Assembly: GCA_021202155.1 (NCBI GenBank)
Contig: JAJQDP010000024.1
Coordinates: forward strand, 1-64,000
DNA length: 64,000 nt
Direction of reading: 5' to 3'
Source of the DNA: Oscillospiraceae bacterium
GTDB lineage: Bacteria; Bacillota; Clostridia; Oscillospirales; Ruminococcaceae
The position numbers and the translations under genes were made by a program. Position 1 is the stretch's first letter. Every line of letters starts with the position of its first letter. The notes under the pieces are model-generated. The model ran no database searches, was not told where the DNA came from, and worked only from the letters and a program-made list of their open reading frames with translations. Positions 26,876 to 36,389 of the stretch are shown here, in pieces.

Positions 26876-28224
26876 TTATTTGTCTTTGACATCAGTGCAA
26901 CAGTCTCGACGTGAGCAGTTCTTGGAAACATATCGAACGGCTTGTATCTCACTAAATCATAGCCCGATTTTGCTAAGGCATTCAAATCCCGGGCGCAGGT
27001 GGCGGGGTTGCAGGAGATATAGACGAGCTTTTTGGGAGACATTTTAACAACGGCGGAGAGAGTCTCCGCGTCACAGCCTCTTCTTGGCGGGTCTACTATG
27101 ACAATGTCAGGCTTCTCGCCCTTCTCACTCAGCCTTTCAGCAACTGTTCCTGCGTCACCGGCAATGAACTCTGCGTTCGTTATGCCGTTCATTTCAGCAT
27201 TTCTTCGTGCGTTCCCTATTGCCGCGGGGACTATCTCGACGCCGATGAGTCGTCTGACACTACCAGCCATCGAAAGTCCGACAGTGCCGATTCCGCAGTA
27301 GAGGTCAAGGAGCGTCTCAGTTCCGTCAAGATTCAGGAAAGCCTTTGCAGTGCAGTAGACGTTTTCTGCGGCTTCGGTGTTGACCTGGTAGAATGAGTGA
27401 GGAGAAATCTCAACCGTAACACCGCACATCGTGTCATTGATGACGCCTGAGCTGTAAAGGCAAACATCTTTACAGCCTAAAATTACGTTTGTGTTGGCGG
27501 AGTTGATGTTAAGGAGGACAGTTTTGACGGTCGGGAATTTCTCAATCAGTGCTGGTATCAACCGGTCAAAGAGATTGGTTTCCTTCGTACAGATGAGGCA
27601 GAGCATAATCTCGCCGGTGTGGAAGCCTTTTCTTAGATAAATGTGCCGAAGCAGTCCCCTACCTGTCTTCTCATCATAGACAGAGATTTTATTTTGATTG
27701 ACGTAATCTATAATCAGGCTACAGATTTCGGTGAAGATTTCCGGTTGCAGAAGGCAGTCGGGGGCCGAAACTACCCGGTGAGACCTCGGAGAAAAGAAGC
27801 CGCAGTATGCCTTGCCATCAAAAACTGCCACCGGAAGCTGAATCTTGTTGCGGTAACGGTTGACAGCAGGGCTTCCCGCTATCGGCTCAGGCTCTAAGTC
27901 GAAACCGCCGATTCGTCGGAAAGCATCTTTGACGGACTGTTCTTTTGCCTGAAGCTCGGCTTCATATGAAATGTGGCGATAGACACAGCCTCCACAGGCG
28001 CGGACATTGCAATCGGGCTCAACCCTGTCCGGGGAAGCTTCCAAAAGCTTCTCGATTTTAGCGTAGGCATAGGTCTTGTTTACCTTGAGGATTTTGGCAG
28101 TAAGCTTATCTCCCACTGCGGTATCGGGGACGAAAATCGCCATTCCGTCATGTCTGCCAATTCCCGAACCGTCAGAGCTAATGGCGTCAACACTTAGCTC
28201 AATTATGTCGTTCTTATTCAGCAT
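26872..28224 (-). CDS. rlmD: 23S rRNA (uracil-5-)-methyltransferase, RlmD/RumA family
   Basis: About 450 residues. An N-terminal TRAM domain (about 1-60) is followed by the four-cysteine [4Fe-4S] region (CNVRACGGCVYR, about 70) and a SAM-dependent methyltransferase domain with LLDLYCGIGTVGLSMA. The catalytic end has DPPRRGCD and SCNPATCARDL. Family members methylate U in 23S rRNA (or tRNA); the exact site is uncertain. The ORF-track start at 28266 is replaced by ATG 28224, which has GGGGAG about 9 nt upstream and overlaps the TIM-barrel gene by 11 nt. It is the last gene of the recJ operon, ending at a bidirectional terminator. Confidence 0.88.
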   Translation of the reverse strand: MLNKNDIIELSVDAISSDGSGIGRHDGMAIFVPDTAVGDKLTAKILKVNKTYAYAKIEKLLEASPDRVEPDCNVRACGGCVYRHISYEAELQAKEQSVKDAFRRIGGFDLEPEPIAGSPAVNRYRNKIQLPVAVFDGKAYCGFFSPRSHRVVSAPDCLLQPEIFTEICSLIIDYVNQNKISVYDEKTGRGLLRHIYLRKGFHTGEIMLCLICTKETNLFDRLIPALIEKFPTVKTVLLNINSANTNVILGCKDVCLYSSGVINDTMCGVTVEISPHSFYQVNTEAAENVYCTAKAFLNLDGTETLLDLYCGIGTVGLSMAGSVRRLIGVEIVPAAIGNARRNAEMNGITNAEFIAGDAGTVAERLSEKGEKPDIVIVDPPRRGCDAETLSAVVKMSPKKLVYISCNPATCARDLNALAKSGYDLVRYKPFDMFPRTAHVETVALMSKTNK

Positions 28225-29053
28225 TCCCGTCACTCCCCGCCGACAAGTAATTTCTGATTCTGTCAAAGCACCCGTTCAGAATTTCAGTATGTACCGTTCC
28301 GGTCTTGTCAAACGCTGTCGACTCAACAGTGAATGTGAAGTCCTGATGTTTCTTCCTTCTGATATAGGAGAAAAATTTGTCGAAATCCACGCGACCGGCA
28401 CCAATCGGGAGAACCTTGAGGTTATTCCAGTCCTTGTAACCTCCGCCGTAGTCGTTGACGTGGTAGTGCCTGATTCTGTCCTGAAGCCAGGTGTTCTCAT
28501 CGTCGTATAAAAGCTCCTCCTGACAGTGAAAAGCCGCCATTTTCGTGTCGAAGACGAAGCCAGAGTCGGGATATGCCTCATAAACATCATGGAGTCTGCT
28601 CATCGGGTCGCTGACGTTACAAACAACGTTCTCAACAAGAAGCATAAGCCCATATTCATCGGCTATTTCGCACAGGTATCTGTAGCCGGCTATGTTATTC
28701 TCGATGTGGCTGTCAGAAACAAGCCCATTCCAGAGGTGCAGGACGAGCTTTTCGGCACCCACCCCCTTGGCTATCTCGCAGTTAAGGCGGAAGTCGCGCA
28801 TTGCAGTATCTAAATCTTCCTCAGTGCCACTGCTGAGGAGTTCGCCGATGCGCTTTTCGCAGTGGATGACAGGTATATTGATTCCGATTTCTCGTGTAAA
28901 GTCAATCAGCTTGCCATAGATAAGATACCAGTCGGGGTATATCATGAGCTCAAAGCCATCGCACGAGAGCTTCGGCACAAGGTCTTTGAGGAGAGTATAG
29001 TCACGGTTATTCGGTCTGCCTATCAGGGCACCTGTTGAGCACAAAATTGGCAT
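28214..29053 (-). CDS. TIM-barrel sugar phosphate isomerase/epimerase-like protein (AP endonuclease 2 family)
   Basis: This 279-residue protein has the xylose-isomerase-like TIM-barrel pattern with candidate metal ligands Glu in LLVENVVCN, Asp in GFVFDTKMA, His in HYHVNDYGG and Glu in FTVESTA. Such proteins include sugar isomerases, inosose dehydratase-like enzymes and endonuclease IV relatives. The substrate is not evident, and no sugar-pathway genes adjoin it. It sits 11 nt after hemZ and overlaps rlmD, inside an operon of housekeeping genes. Confidence 0.75.
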   Translation of the reverse strand: MPILCSTGALIGRPNNRDYTLLKDLVPKLSCDGFELMIYPDWYLIYGKLIDFTREIGINIPVIHCEKRIGELLSSGTEEDLDTAMRDFRLNCEIAKGVGAEKLVLHLWNGLVSDSHIENNIAGYRYLCEIADEYGLMLLVENVVCNVSDPMSRLHDVYEAYPDSGFVFDTKMAAFHCQEELLYDDENTWLQDRIRHYHVNDYGGGYKDWNNLKVLPIGAGRVDFDKFFSYIRRKKHQDFTFTVESTAFDKTGTVHTEILNGCFDRIRNYLSAGSDGNAE

Positions 29054-29064
29054 AGTTCACCTCG

Positions 29065-30540
29065 TCAGATAAGTTCCAAAAGCTTGCCGGCTTCTTCCTT
29101 TCTTGAAAGAACCGTATCGAAATGCTTGATGTATTCAAGTGGATATTTTGGATTGAAGAAGCGATTAAGGCGGTCGCCGTCACCTTTGGACAGGACGAGC
29201 TTTGTTGTTCCGCCTGCACCTACCGAGAGGATAGTCTGAACCTCCTCCATGATGTTGATGTTGTAGATTCCGGCGTAACCAGGAAGTGTCCAGCCGATGT
29301 TCTCCTGATTGCCGAGCTGGTTCTTCTGACGATAGAGGTAATAGGGGCTGTAGCCTGAGTCCATGAGTCTTTCGGTCGAATACTTTATCATCCTCTCACA
29401 GAGTTCACCATCGCCGAGGCTTCGTCTTGCCATGAGTTCGGATGCACGCTTGATTGAAAGGGCATGAACGGTTATATTCTCCGGATTCAGTGCCATTACG
29501 CCTTCCACCGATTGTGTAAAGCTATCCAACTTGTCATCAGGAAGCCCGGCAATTAAGTCCACATTTATTGCCTTGAAGCCCTTTGATTTTGCAAGCTCAT
29601 AGCTTGAAAGAAACTCGCTCACCGTGTGGCTTCTGCCGATGGATTTCAGAACCTCTTCGTTGAGGGTCTGAGGATTGATGCTGACCCTGTCGCCGCCGTT
29701 TGATTTGATTACATCCAACTTCCCGGAGGTTATGGTGTCCGGTCTTCCAGCCTCGACAGTGTATTCGCGGATGTGAGAGAGGTCGAATGAGGAGGCGATA
29801 GCCTTCATGATTCTGTCAAGGTCTTTCGCCTCTATCGAGGTCGGGGTTCCTCCGCCGAAATAAACAGTATCAAGTGTCAAGCATTTATCCTTGACAATGT
29901 CGCCTGTAAAGGCAATTTCCTTGCAGAGCTTTTCCACATACTCCGGCATGAGCTTTTTGAAGCTACTGACCGTCTGGGAGATGAACGAGCAGTATGTACA
30001 CCTTGTCGGGCAGAACGGGATGTCGACATAGAGACTGAACGAACGCCTGGGCATTGCGGAAATCACTGCATCCTGGTTCTCTGCGGTCTTCCAGCCGATA
30101 TTTATTTTTTCATCGGTCATAAGGTATCTGTCAGCAAGATATGCGGAAGCTTCCGAAAAATCAAATCCTCTTGCACGGAGCTTGTTTATCAGCTTTACAG
30201 GTCTGACGCCGGTCAGTATTCCCCACTCTGGTGAAATTCCAGTAAGTCTTCTCAGGCACAGAAACAGAAGCTTTCCAAGCTGAAATTCGCTTTCGTCATT
30301 GAAATCTTCGGTACCAGCAGGAAGTGTCAGGCTTTCGGAAGCAGTTTTTCCGTCAAGCGTGACGGTGACCTTAAGAAGTTCGCCGTTTCTCTCTATTAAG
30401 GCAAGATTGTCTGCGGGAAGCTCCGGGTTCTCCTCGGTATCTAAAAATACAAAGCCGAAGCTCTGTGCCGGGAAAAAGAGCTTTGAGACAGCCTCGAGCT
30501 CGTACTTGAAATCGTTTCCCGAAAATACAAGTGTAAACAT
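29065..30540 (-). CDS. hemZ: Coproporphyrinogen dehydrogenase HemZ-like radical SAM protein
   Basis: This 491-residue protein has a radical-SAM cluster motif CPTRCTYCSF (about residue 175, C-x3-C-x2-C), the GGGTPTS motif and a HemN-type C-terminal region. A clostridial N-terminal extension (about 1-165) distinguishes HemZ from HemN. HemN-like enzymes are often annotated as anaerobic coproporphyrinogen dehydrogenases, but many clostridial members occur without a complete haem pathway, so the reaction is uncertain. It lies between the MBL hydrolase and the TIM-barrel gene in a minus-strand operon, with a stable hairpin in the upstream gap. Confidence 0.85.
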   Translation of the reverse strand: MFTLVFSGNDFKYELEAVSKLFFPAQSFGFVFLDTEENPELPADNLALIERNGELLKVTVTLDGKTASESLTLPAGTEDFNDESEFQLGKLLFLCLRRLTGISPEWGILTGVRPVKLINKLRARGFDFSEASAYLADRYLMTDEKINIGWKTAENQDAVISAMPRRSFSLYVDIPFCPTRCTYCSFISQTVSSFKKLMPEYVEKLCKEIAFTGDIVKDKCLTLDTVYFGGGTPTSIEAKDLDRIMKAIASSFDLSHIREYTVEAGRPDTITSGKLDVIKSNGGDRVSINPQTLNEEVLKSIGRSHTVSEFLSSYELAKSKGFKAINVDLIAGLPDDKLDSFTQSVEGVMALNPENITVHALSIKRASELMARRSLGDGELCERMIKYSTERLMDSGYSPYYLYRQKNQLGNQENIGWTLPGYAGIYNINIMEEVQTILSVGAGGTTKLVLSKGDGDRLNRFFNPKYPLEYIKHFDTVLSRKEEAGKLLELI

Positions 30541-30564
30541 CTAATCAACCTCTGAGAATGAATT

Positions 30565-30592
30565 GTCCGGAAAAGTTCAAGCCTTTCCGGAC
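30565..30592 (-). other. Intergenic hairpin between the MBL hydrolase and hemZ
   Basis: GTCCGGAAA and TTTCCGGAC form a perfect 9-bp stem with a 10-nt loop. No T-run follows on the minus strand, so it is not a typical terminator. It may be an mRNA-processing or stability element within the operon. Confidence 0.5.
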
Positions 30593-30603
30593 TCGGTGTC
30601 AAG

Positions 30604-31236
30604 TTAAAGCCCTTCACGAAGTGCACCGAGGTACGGGTTTTCCATGAGCTCGGTATATAAATCCGTCTGTGGTCCGTGTCCTGACAGAACCCGCATATTT
30701 TTGCCGTTTGCAAGCTTATAGAGCTTATCAATCGAAGCGATTATGTCGCTGAAGGTGCTTCCGCCGATGTCAATCCTGCCGATGCTTCCGGCGAAAAGGG
30801 TGTCTCCAGAGAAGATTATATCGTTGATTATGAACGAAACCGAGCCGGCGGTGTGACCCTTGGTAGATACGACTTTGAAAGTCATGTCGCCGAACTTAAG
30901 CTCGTCATCGTCAGAAAAGCACTCCGCTCCCTCACAAGGATAGAAAGGAACGGAGAAGTAATCAGCGCGACAAAGCTTAGAGCTTCGGAGCATCGGCTCA
31001 TCCTCGTGAGAAATCATCACCTTACAGCCGGTTTTCTCCTTAAGCTCCCCTGCCGCGGAGATGTGGTCGACATGACCGTGGGTAAGAAGAACTGCTTCAA
31101 GCTTAAGGCTTCCAAGCTTGCTTATGATTCTGTCAGCATCGCAGGGAGCGTCAATAAGAACGGCGGTATTGTCGGAGCTGACTATATATGCATTCGTTGC
31201 GAAATCTCCCATGTTGGGGATCTTGATTATATCCAT
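30604..31236 (-). CDS. MBL-fold metallo-hydrolase (glyoxalase II-like)
   Basis: This 210-residue protein has the metallo-beta-lactamase metal motif LLTHGHVDHISAAG (about residues 51-64, H-x-H-x-D-H). Further ligands are in STKGHTAGSV (about 132) and IFSGDTLFAGSIGR, and a final His in LSGHGPQTD. It is expected to be a cytoplasmic zinc or iron hydrolase. Small MBL proteins of this type are widespread next to rel in Firmicutes and their substrates are mostly undefined. It starts 8 nt after rel, indicating co-transcription. Confidence 0.85.
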   Translation of the reverse strand: MDIIKIPNMGDFATNAYIVSSDNTAVLIDAPCDADRIISKLGSLKLEAVLLTHGHVDHISAAGELKEKTGCKVMISHEDEPMLRSSKLCRADYFSVPFYPCEGAECFSDDDELKFGDMTFKVVSTKGHTAGSVSFIINDIIFSGDTLFAGSIGRIDIGGSTFSDIIASIDKLYKLANGKNMRVLSGHGPQTDLYTELMENPYLGALREGL

Positions 31237-31244
31237 AAATACAC

Positions 31245-33521
31245 CTACTTTGAGCTTCTCTCGACCGAGAATACGCCCTCTACCTTCTTGAGCCTCGTTA
31301 TGACGTTCTGGAGCTCGGCTGTTCCTGCAACGCTTATAGTGAGAGTGATGCTCGCATTGCCGTTTTTGAGAACCCTTGCGGTCGATTCATAGGTCATGGT
31401 TCTCGTCTCCTGCAGGCAGGACATTATGTCGGCAAGGATTCCGATTCTGTCATAGCCGATGACATCAAGAACAACCTTGTAGTAGTTGCTTGCCGTTTCG
31501 TCCTTGCCAGCCCAGTGGACAGGAATCCAACGCTCCGGCTCATTATCCTTCTGTGAAAGGTAGTTCACGCAGTCGCACTTGTGGACGGAGACGCCGTGAC
31601 CGCGGGTAACAAATCCGACAATGTCATCGCCGGGAAGCGGTGAACAACACTGTGAAAGCTTGACGACACAGTTATCCATCCCGTCAACTATGATGCCTGA
31701 GCTCGGCTTCTTCCTGCTCGTGAACTGCTCTGTGGCATACTGGTTGTCGTTCTGGCTTGCAGTCTGGATATACTTCTTTGTGTATTCGTCCTTGAGTCTT
31801 GGGATTATCTTTGAGAGGGTGACTCCTCCATAGCCGATTGCGGCATAGAAGTCGTCAAGTGTTTCGCAGTTGTGACGCTTCATGTCAAGCGACAGGAAGT
31901 CTTCAAGCTCATTTTCGGGTACTCTGATCAGGTTGCGCTTGAACTCGCGCTCAAGCTCCTGTTTGCCCTCGACTATGTTCTCCTCCCTGCGCTCCTTCTT
32001 GAACCAGGAGCGAATCTTCGACTTCGCCTCGTTGGTCTGACAGATATTGAGCCACGCACGGTTTGGTCCGTGATTCGGGTCTTTGGTGGTTATAATCTCG
32101 ATGATTTCACCAGTTTTTATCTGATAATCGAGCGGAACTAACTTCTTGTCGGCTTTCGCTCCGGTCATCCGGTGTCCGACCTGAGTGTGGATAGCGTACG
32201 CAAAATCTATAACAGTTGCGCCCAAAGGAAGGGATATAACATCGCCCTTTGGGGTCATGGCGAATACATCCTCGGGGGCTAAGTCGTCCTTGATGGCTCT
32301 TACTATATCCTCGACGTCGTTCGATTCCTGCTGGCTGTCTAAAATCTGGCGAACCCAGTTGAGTCTTGCGTCAAGCTTATACTTGCCCTTGACGCCCTCC
32401 TTGTACTTCCAGTGTGCGGCAATACCATATTCGGCAGTGTGGTGCATCTCGTAGGTTCTTATCTGAACCTCAAAGGGTATGCCTTCCCTGCCCATAACTG
32501 TTGTGTGGAGGCTCTGGTACATGTTGGCTTTCGGGGTTGAGATGTAATCCTTGAACCTGTTCGGAATGGGCTGGAACATGTCGTGAACCACGCCCAAAAC
32601 ATAGTAACATTCGGTAACGGTGTTGACGATTACTCTCACGGCGTACTTGTCGTAGATTTCGTCAAAAAGCCTTCCCTGCTCGTAGACCTTCTTATAAATT
32701 CCATAGGCACTCTTGACGCGACCCTCGATTGTGGGAAGCGGGTTGAAGTCCTGCGCAAGACGCTTGGCGAGGCGGGTCTTTATTAGCTCGATGAAGGCTT
32801 CGCGCTCAGGCTTTGATTTCTCCAAAAGCTGTTCTATCTCGTTATAAGCGAACGGGTCAAGATAGGAGAATGCCAGATCCTCAAGTTCCTCCTTCATCTG
32901 GCGGATTCCAAGGCGGTTTGCAAGGGGAACGAATATACTCATCGTTTCAAGAGATACGCTTCTCCTCTTTTCCTCGCTTCTGTAGCCAAGTGTTCTCATG
33001 TTGTGGAGTCTGTCGGCAAGCTTGATGATGATGACCCTTATGTCCTTTGACATCGAAAGAAGCATCTTGCGGATGTTCTCCGCCTGCTGTTCCTCTTTTG
33101 AGTAGAGTGCGACCTGATTCAGCTTTGTAACGCCGTCGACGAGGTTGGCAACATCCTCGCCGAACCTCTTCTTGAGTTCACTATACGGCGTTCCGGTGTC
33201 CTCGATGACATCATGGAGGAGTGCTGCGCAGATGGTGTCGGCGTCCATTCCGAGCTCCACCAAAATCTTTGCAACCGCTATCGGGTGGATTATATATGGC
33301 TCGCCTGATTCGCGAAACTGTCCTGCATGTTTCTCACGGGCAAGCTGATAAGCCTGCTCTATCTTCTCAACATTGTAGTTCTTGTCAAGTGCCACAATCG
33401 AATCGATGAAGTCCTCATAGGCTTCATCCACAATTCTTTCGTTTTCCTCAGGCGTCCTGACTATCTTTTCAATGGTCTCAGCTTTAACTTCGTTTTCATT
33501 ACTCTTATCTACTTCTGCCAT
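31245..33521 (-). CDS. rel: Bifunctional (p)ppGpp synthetase/hydrolase Rel
   Basis: This 758-residue protein has the complete long-RSH layout. The HD hydrolase (ALLHDVIEDT, about 103) and KLADRLHNMRTL come first, then the synthetase domain (SAYGIYKKV, RFKDYISTPKANMYQSLHT, about 265-370). TGS (VFAMTPKGDVISLPLGATVIDFAY, about 425), zinc-finger/helical regions with Cys-Cys (LSQCCSPLPGDD) and a C-terminal ACT domain (about 685-758) follow. Both hydrolase and synthetase motifs look intact, so it should make and degrade the stringent-response alarmone at the ribosome. It is the second gene of the recJ operon. Confidence 0.95.
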   Translation of the reverse strand: MAEVDKSNENEVKAETIEKIVRTPEENERIVDEAYEDFIDSIVALDKNYNVEKIEQAYQLAREKHAGQFRESGEPYIIHPIAVAKILVELGMDADTICAALLHDVIEDTGTPYSELKKRFGEDVANLVDGVTKLNQVALYSKEEQQAENIRKMLLSMSKDIRVIIIKLADRLHNMRTLGYRSEEKRRSVSLETMSIFVPLANRLGIRQMKEELEDLAFSYLDPFAYNEIEQLLEKSKPEREAFIELIKTRLAKRLAQDFNPLPTIEGRVKSAYGIYKKVYEQGRLFDEIYDKYAVRVIVNTVTECYYVLGVVHDMFQPIPNRFKDYISTPKANMYQSLHTTVMGREGIPFEVQIRTYEMHHTAEYGIAAHWKYKEGVKGKYKLDARLNWVRQILDSQQESNDVEDIVRAIKDDLAPEDVFAMTPKGDVISLPLGATVIDFAYAIHTQVGHRMTGAKADKKLVPLDYQIKTGEIIEIITTKDPNHGPNRAWLNICQTNEAKSKIRSWFKKERREENIVEGKQELEREFKRNLIRVPENELEDFLSLDMKRHNCETLDDFYAAIGYGGVTLSKIIPRLKDEYTKKYIQTASQNDNQYATEQFTSRKKPSSGIIVDGMDNCVVKLSQCCSPLPGDDIVGFVTRGHGVSVHKCDCVNYLSQKDNEPERWIPVHWAGKDETASNYYKVVLDVIGYDRIGILADIMSCLQETRTMTYESTARVLKNGNASITLTISVAGTAELQNVITRLKKVEGVFSVERSSK

Positions 33522-33537
33522 ACTGTCCCCTCCTCAC

Positions 33538-35577
33538 TTATTCCTGTGCATTTTCATATTCTTTAATCAAGCTGTCCAGACGATGAAGCGTCTTTGAGCT
33601 TTCTATATCTACCCTTGTTTTTGGTGAAGTTAACTCTATGTAGCCGTTTTCTATGTTCCTGCAAAGCCCCGTCTCACAAAAAGCATCTACAGCCACCGAG
33701 AGCTTAAAGCAGTTTATTCCGAGTCTCGGCGACAGGTTCGTGACCGTGAACGGTGCCGCAAGGTTAAATGCAAATTTATATATCGATACGAGCTCCTCGC
33801 GGGTTGGTCTGCCCTTCTTAAGGATTTCGAGTGACAATCTCTCGCCGCGGCGGAAGCTTTCATAGGCGTCATATGCCGCAAAATAGCTGTCCTGGCGGAT
33901 TCCGTGAAGGCGATAATCAGTTACAGTGAGAGTAAAGCTCTTTTTACCGTTATACTCGTTTATAGACAGTGTTCCCATCAGGTCAACCTTGTCTCCGGCT
34001 TTGATTCCGACAGAAGCGGTCTTTCTTCTGAACATGAGACAACTCAGGTGAACCCCGTCATAGGAAACTTCAAGCTTGGTATGGTCGCCATTCTTAAGAG
34101 GAACTACCCGGAGTACTGCCGCTCCGGAAAGAGCGAACAGTGGCTCGGGATTTCCGGCACCATAGGGCTCGATTCTCTCAAGGTCAGCTATATTCTCCTC
34201 GGTTATGTCCTTGCCTCTGAGGAGCTTGTCGGCTGTGAGGGTGAATCTCGGCATTGTGGGAAAATTCTCTTTTGCGTACTCAAGAATCATCTCCTTAAGT
34301 TTCGGAATATCCTCTTCCTTCACGGTCAAGCCTCCGGCGCATTCGTGACCGCCATACTTGACTAAGATTTCCTTACATGCATCAAAGCACTTGAAGATAT
34401 TGAAGCCTTGGATGCTTCTTGCCGAACCGACTGCAAAGCCGTTATCGTCTATTGAAAGAATCAGGACGGGTCTTTCGTATCTTTCAAGAAGCCTTGCCGC
34501 AACTATTCCTATGACACCGTGATGCCAGCCCTTACCGCTCAGGATTATAACCCTGTCGTGGACGACGTCGGGATTCTCAGCTATATATCTCCCTATTTCG
34601 GCGACTATTTCAGCCTCGCACTGCTTTCTCTGGTCGTTGAGCCTTGAAAGCTCTGATGCCTTGGCGACAGCTTCATCGCCCTCGGTGACGAACATGTCAA
34701 GTGCGGTTATTGCTGAGCCGAAACGCCCTGCGGCATTGATGCGCGGTGCCAGGAAGTATGCCACTGACGATGAATTCATATTGTCGCGGTTTATGCCGCT
34801 CTGCTCAATGAGGCTTACGAGTCCTTCCCTCTCGGTATACTTGAGCTCCTTCAGGCCCATATTCACTATGGTTCTGTTTTCTGAGACGAGAGGAACTATG
34901 TCAGCGATTGTTCCGATGGCGCAGATGTCGGCGTACTGCTCGATTATGAAATCCTGTCCGCCATCCTCAAGAGCACAGAGAAGTTTCAACGCAACTCCAA
35001 CTCCGGCGAAGTCCTTGAAATCGCACCTGCAGTTTTCGAGATAAGGGTCGACCAAAGCCTCGGCTCTCGGGAGAGAAACAGTGGGCTGATGGTGGTCGGT
35101 AATGACAAGCTTCATGCCGAGCTCATAGATATAATCAGCCTCTTTGACAGCGGTTATACCGTTGTCGACAGTTACTATGAGCGTCGCTCCACTCTGGCGG
35201 ATTTCGTCGATGGCTCGCATGTTGAGACCGTAGCCCTCGCTTCTCTCGGGGATATAGCAAAGGGTATCAACACCCATATTCATGAAGTAGTCGTAAAGAA
35301 TTGCAGTTGATGTGACACCGTCGCAATCATAGTCACCATAGATGCAGATGGTTTCGCCGTTTTCGATAGCTTGATTGATTGTGGCGACTGCCTTGTCCAT
35401 ATCGGGAAGCAAAAACGGATCACTTAGCTCAGTGCCGTTAAAGAAAGCCTTTATCTCGTCAAGGTTATTATATCCCCTTGCGGACATAATTTCAGCGGTA
35501 AGGCGCGAAAGGTCGGTCGAATCCAAAGTTTTCTCGACAGAATCTGTATTAATTTCTCTTACTTCCCATCTTTTCAT
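33538..35577 (-). CDS. recJ: Single-stranded-DNA exonuclease RecJ
   Basis: This 679-residue protein has the DHH phosphoesterase motifs: IYGDYDCDGVTSTAIL (about 80), TVDNG, VITDHHQP (about 158) and ALVDPY. The DHHA1 region has GWHHGVIGIVAARL and GGHECAGGLTV, and an OB-like C-terminal part follows. It degrades single-stranded DNA 5' to 3' in repair and recombination. It is first in the operon, 16 nt before rel, and follows a near-consensus promoter. Length is typical of Firmicute RecJ without an extra C-terminal domain. Confidence 0.93.
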   Translation of the reverse strand: MKRWEVREINTDSVEKTLDSTDLSRLTAEIMSARGYNNLDEIKAFFNGTELSDPFLLPDMDKAVATINQAIENGETICIYGDYDCDGVTSTAILYDYFMNMGVDTLCYIPERSEGYGLNMRAIDEIRQSGATLIVTVDNGITAVKEADYIYELGMKLVITDHHQPTVSLPRAEALVDPYLENCRCDFKDFAGVGVALKLLCALEDGGQDFIIEQYADICAIGTIADIVPLVSENRTIVNMGLKELKYTEREGLVSLIEQSGINRDNMNSSSVAYFLAPRINAAGRFGSAITALDMFVTEGDEAVAKASELSRLNDQRKQCEAEIVAEIGRYIAENPDVVHDRVIILSGKGWHHGVIGIVAARLLERYERPVLILSIDDNGFAVGSARSIQGFNIFKCFDACKEILVKYGGHECAGGLTVKEEDIPKLKEMILEYAKENFPTMPRFTLTADKLLRGKDITEENIADLERIEPYGAGNPEPLFALSGAAVLRVVPLKNGDHTKLEVSYDGVHLSCLMFRRKTASVGIKAGDKVDLMGTLSINEYNGKKSFTLTVTDYRLHGIRQDSYFAAYDAYESFRRGERLSLEILKKGRPTREELVSIYKFAFNLAAPFTVTNLSPRLGINCFKLSVAVDAFCETGLCRNIENGYIELTSPKTRVDIESSKTLHRLDSLIKEYENAQE

Positions 35578-35620
35578 CTGTGACCCTTCCTTTGTCCTTG
35601 AAATACTTGCGAATGGAGTT

Positions 35621-35649
35621 ATTATACCACTTCAAGCGACATATTTCAA
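35621..35649 (-). promoter_or_regulatory. Promoter of the recJ-rel-hemZ-rlmD operon
   Basis: On the minus strand, -35 TTGAAA (35644-35649) and a perfect -10 TATAAT (35621-35626) have 17-nt spacing, about 45 nt before recJ. Confidence 0.8.
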
Positions 35650-35683
35650 GAACCCCGTGCACCATAAAGCCCTATTTTTCTTA

Positions 35684-35716
35684 AGAAAATGCGCTTCCCT
35701 GTTATCAGAGAAGCGC
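35684..35716 (-). terminator. Terminator of the murD...SGNH gene run
   Basis: On the minus strand, a GCGCTTC/GAAGCGC 7-bp stem (35691-35697 with 35710-35716) is followed by ATTTTCTT. It lies just past the SGNH hydrolase stop and before the recJ promoter. Confidence 0.75.
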
Positions 35717-35727
35717 GTCAGCTTCAA

Positions 35728-36351
35728 TTACTTGATTTTATCCACAATTTTCTTCATGTACTCAGCGTAGATACTCCCGATAAGCCTTGCGCCCTTTTCG
35801 GTGGGATGAACGCCGTCCTCGGCGAACGACACAGGGTCGTCGCCTATAAATGCTGAGTTGAGAAGTCCGTCAAGAGGGACATAGACATCAGCATATTCGC
35901 GGGCAAGCTTTCTTATAACCTCGGTCTTCTTGTAGAGGTCTTCCCTGAAGTAGAGCTTGTCGGGAACGGGAATCAGGAACGGCTCCATGAGCATGATTCT
36001 TGCATGGGTTCTCTCTTTGAGTGCGTCAAGAATGGTTCTGTAGTTCTTCTCGAACTGCTCATCACTCATCCAGTCCCTTTCGCCTGCGTGACTCCACACG
36101 TCGTTTATTCCGATGAGAATCGAGCAGATGTCCGGCTGAACCTCGACGAAGTCGCTCTCTAAACGTTCGACAAGATTAGAGGTCTGGTCGCCGCCGATTG
36201 CGAGATCGACGAACTCGAACTCGACGTCGGGGCAAAGCTCCTTGAGTGCGGGTGCGGCATATCTTGGGTAGCCCCAGCCGAGGTCGTGAATATTTTCACG
36301 GTCTCTGCCCATGTCGGTTATGCTGTCACCCTGAAACAGTAGTTTAATCAT
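35728..36351 (-). CDS. SGNH/GDSL-family hydrolase (likely carbohydrate esterase)
   Basis: This 207-residue protein shows all SGNH blocks: LFQGDSITDMGRD (catalytic Ser, about residue 9), VDLAIGGDQTSNL, SILIGINDVW and AEDGVHPTEKGARL (catalytic Asp and His). There is no signal peptide, so it should be cytoplasmic. Close relatives in gut bacteria are often sugar or acyl esterases. Its place 38 nt after a GH26 mannanase gene suggests deacetylation of imported manno-oligosaccharides, which is inference. It ends the long minus-strand run. Confidence 0.82.
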   Translation of the reverse strand: MIKLLFQGDSITDMGRDRENIHDLGWGYPRYAAPALKELCPDVEFEFVDLAIGGDQTSNLVERLESDFVEVQPDICSILIGINDVWSHAGERDWMSDEQFEKNYRTILDALKERTHARIMLMEPFLIPVPDKLYFREDLYKKTEVIRKLAREYADVYVPLDGLLNSAFIGDDPVSFAEDGVHPTEKGARLIGSIYAEYMKKIVDKIK

Positions 36352-36389
36352 TGTAATTCCTCCAAATATATTTTAGTGTAGATAACGCG

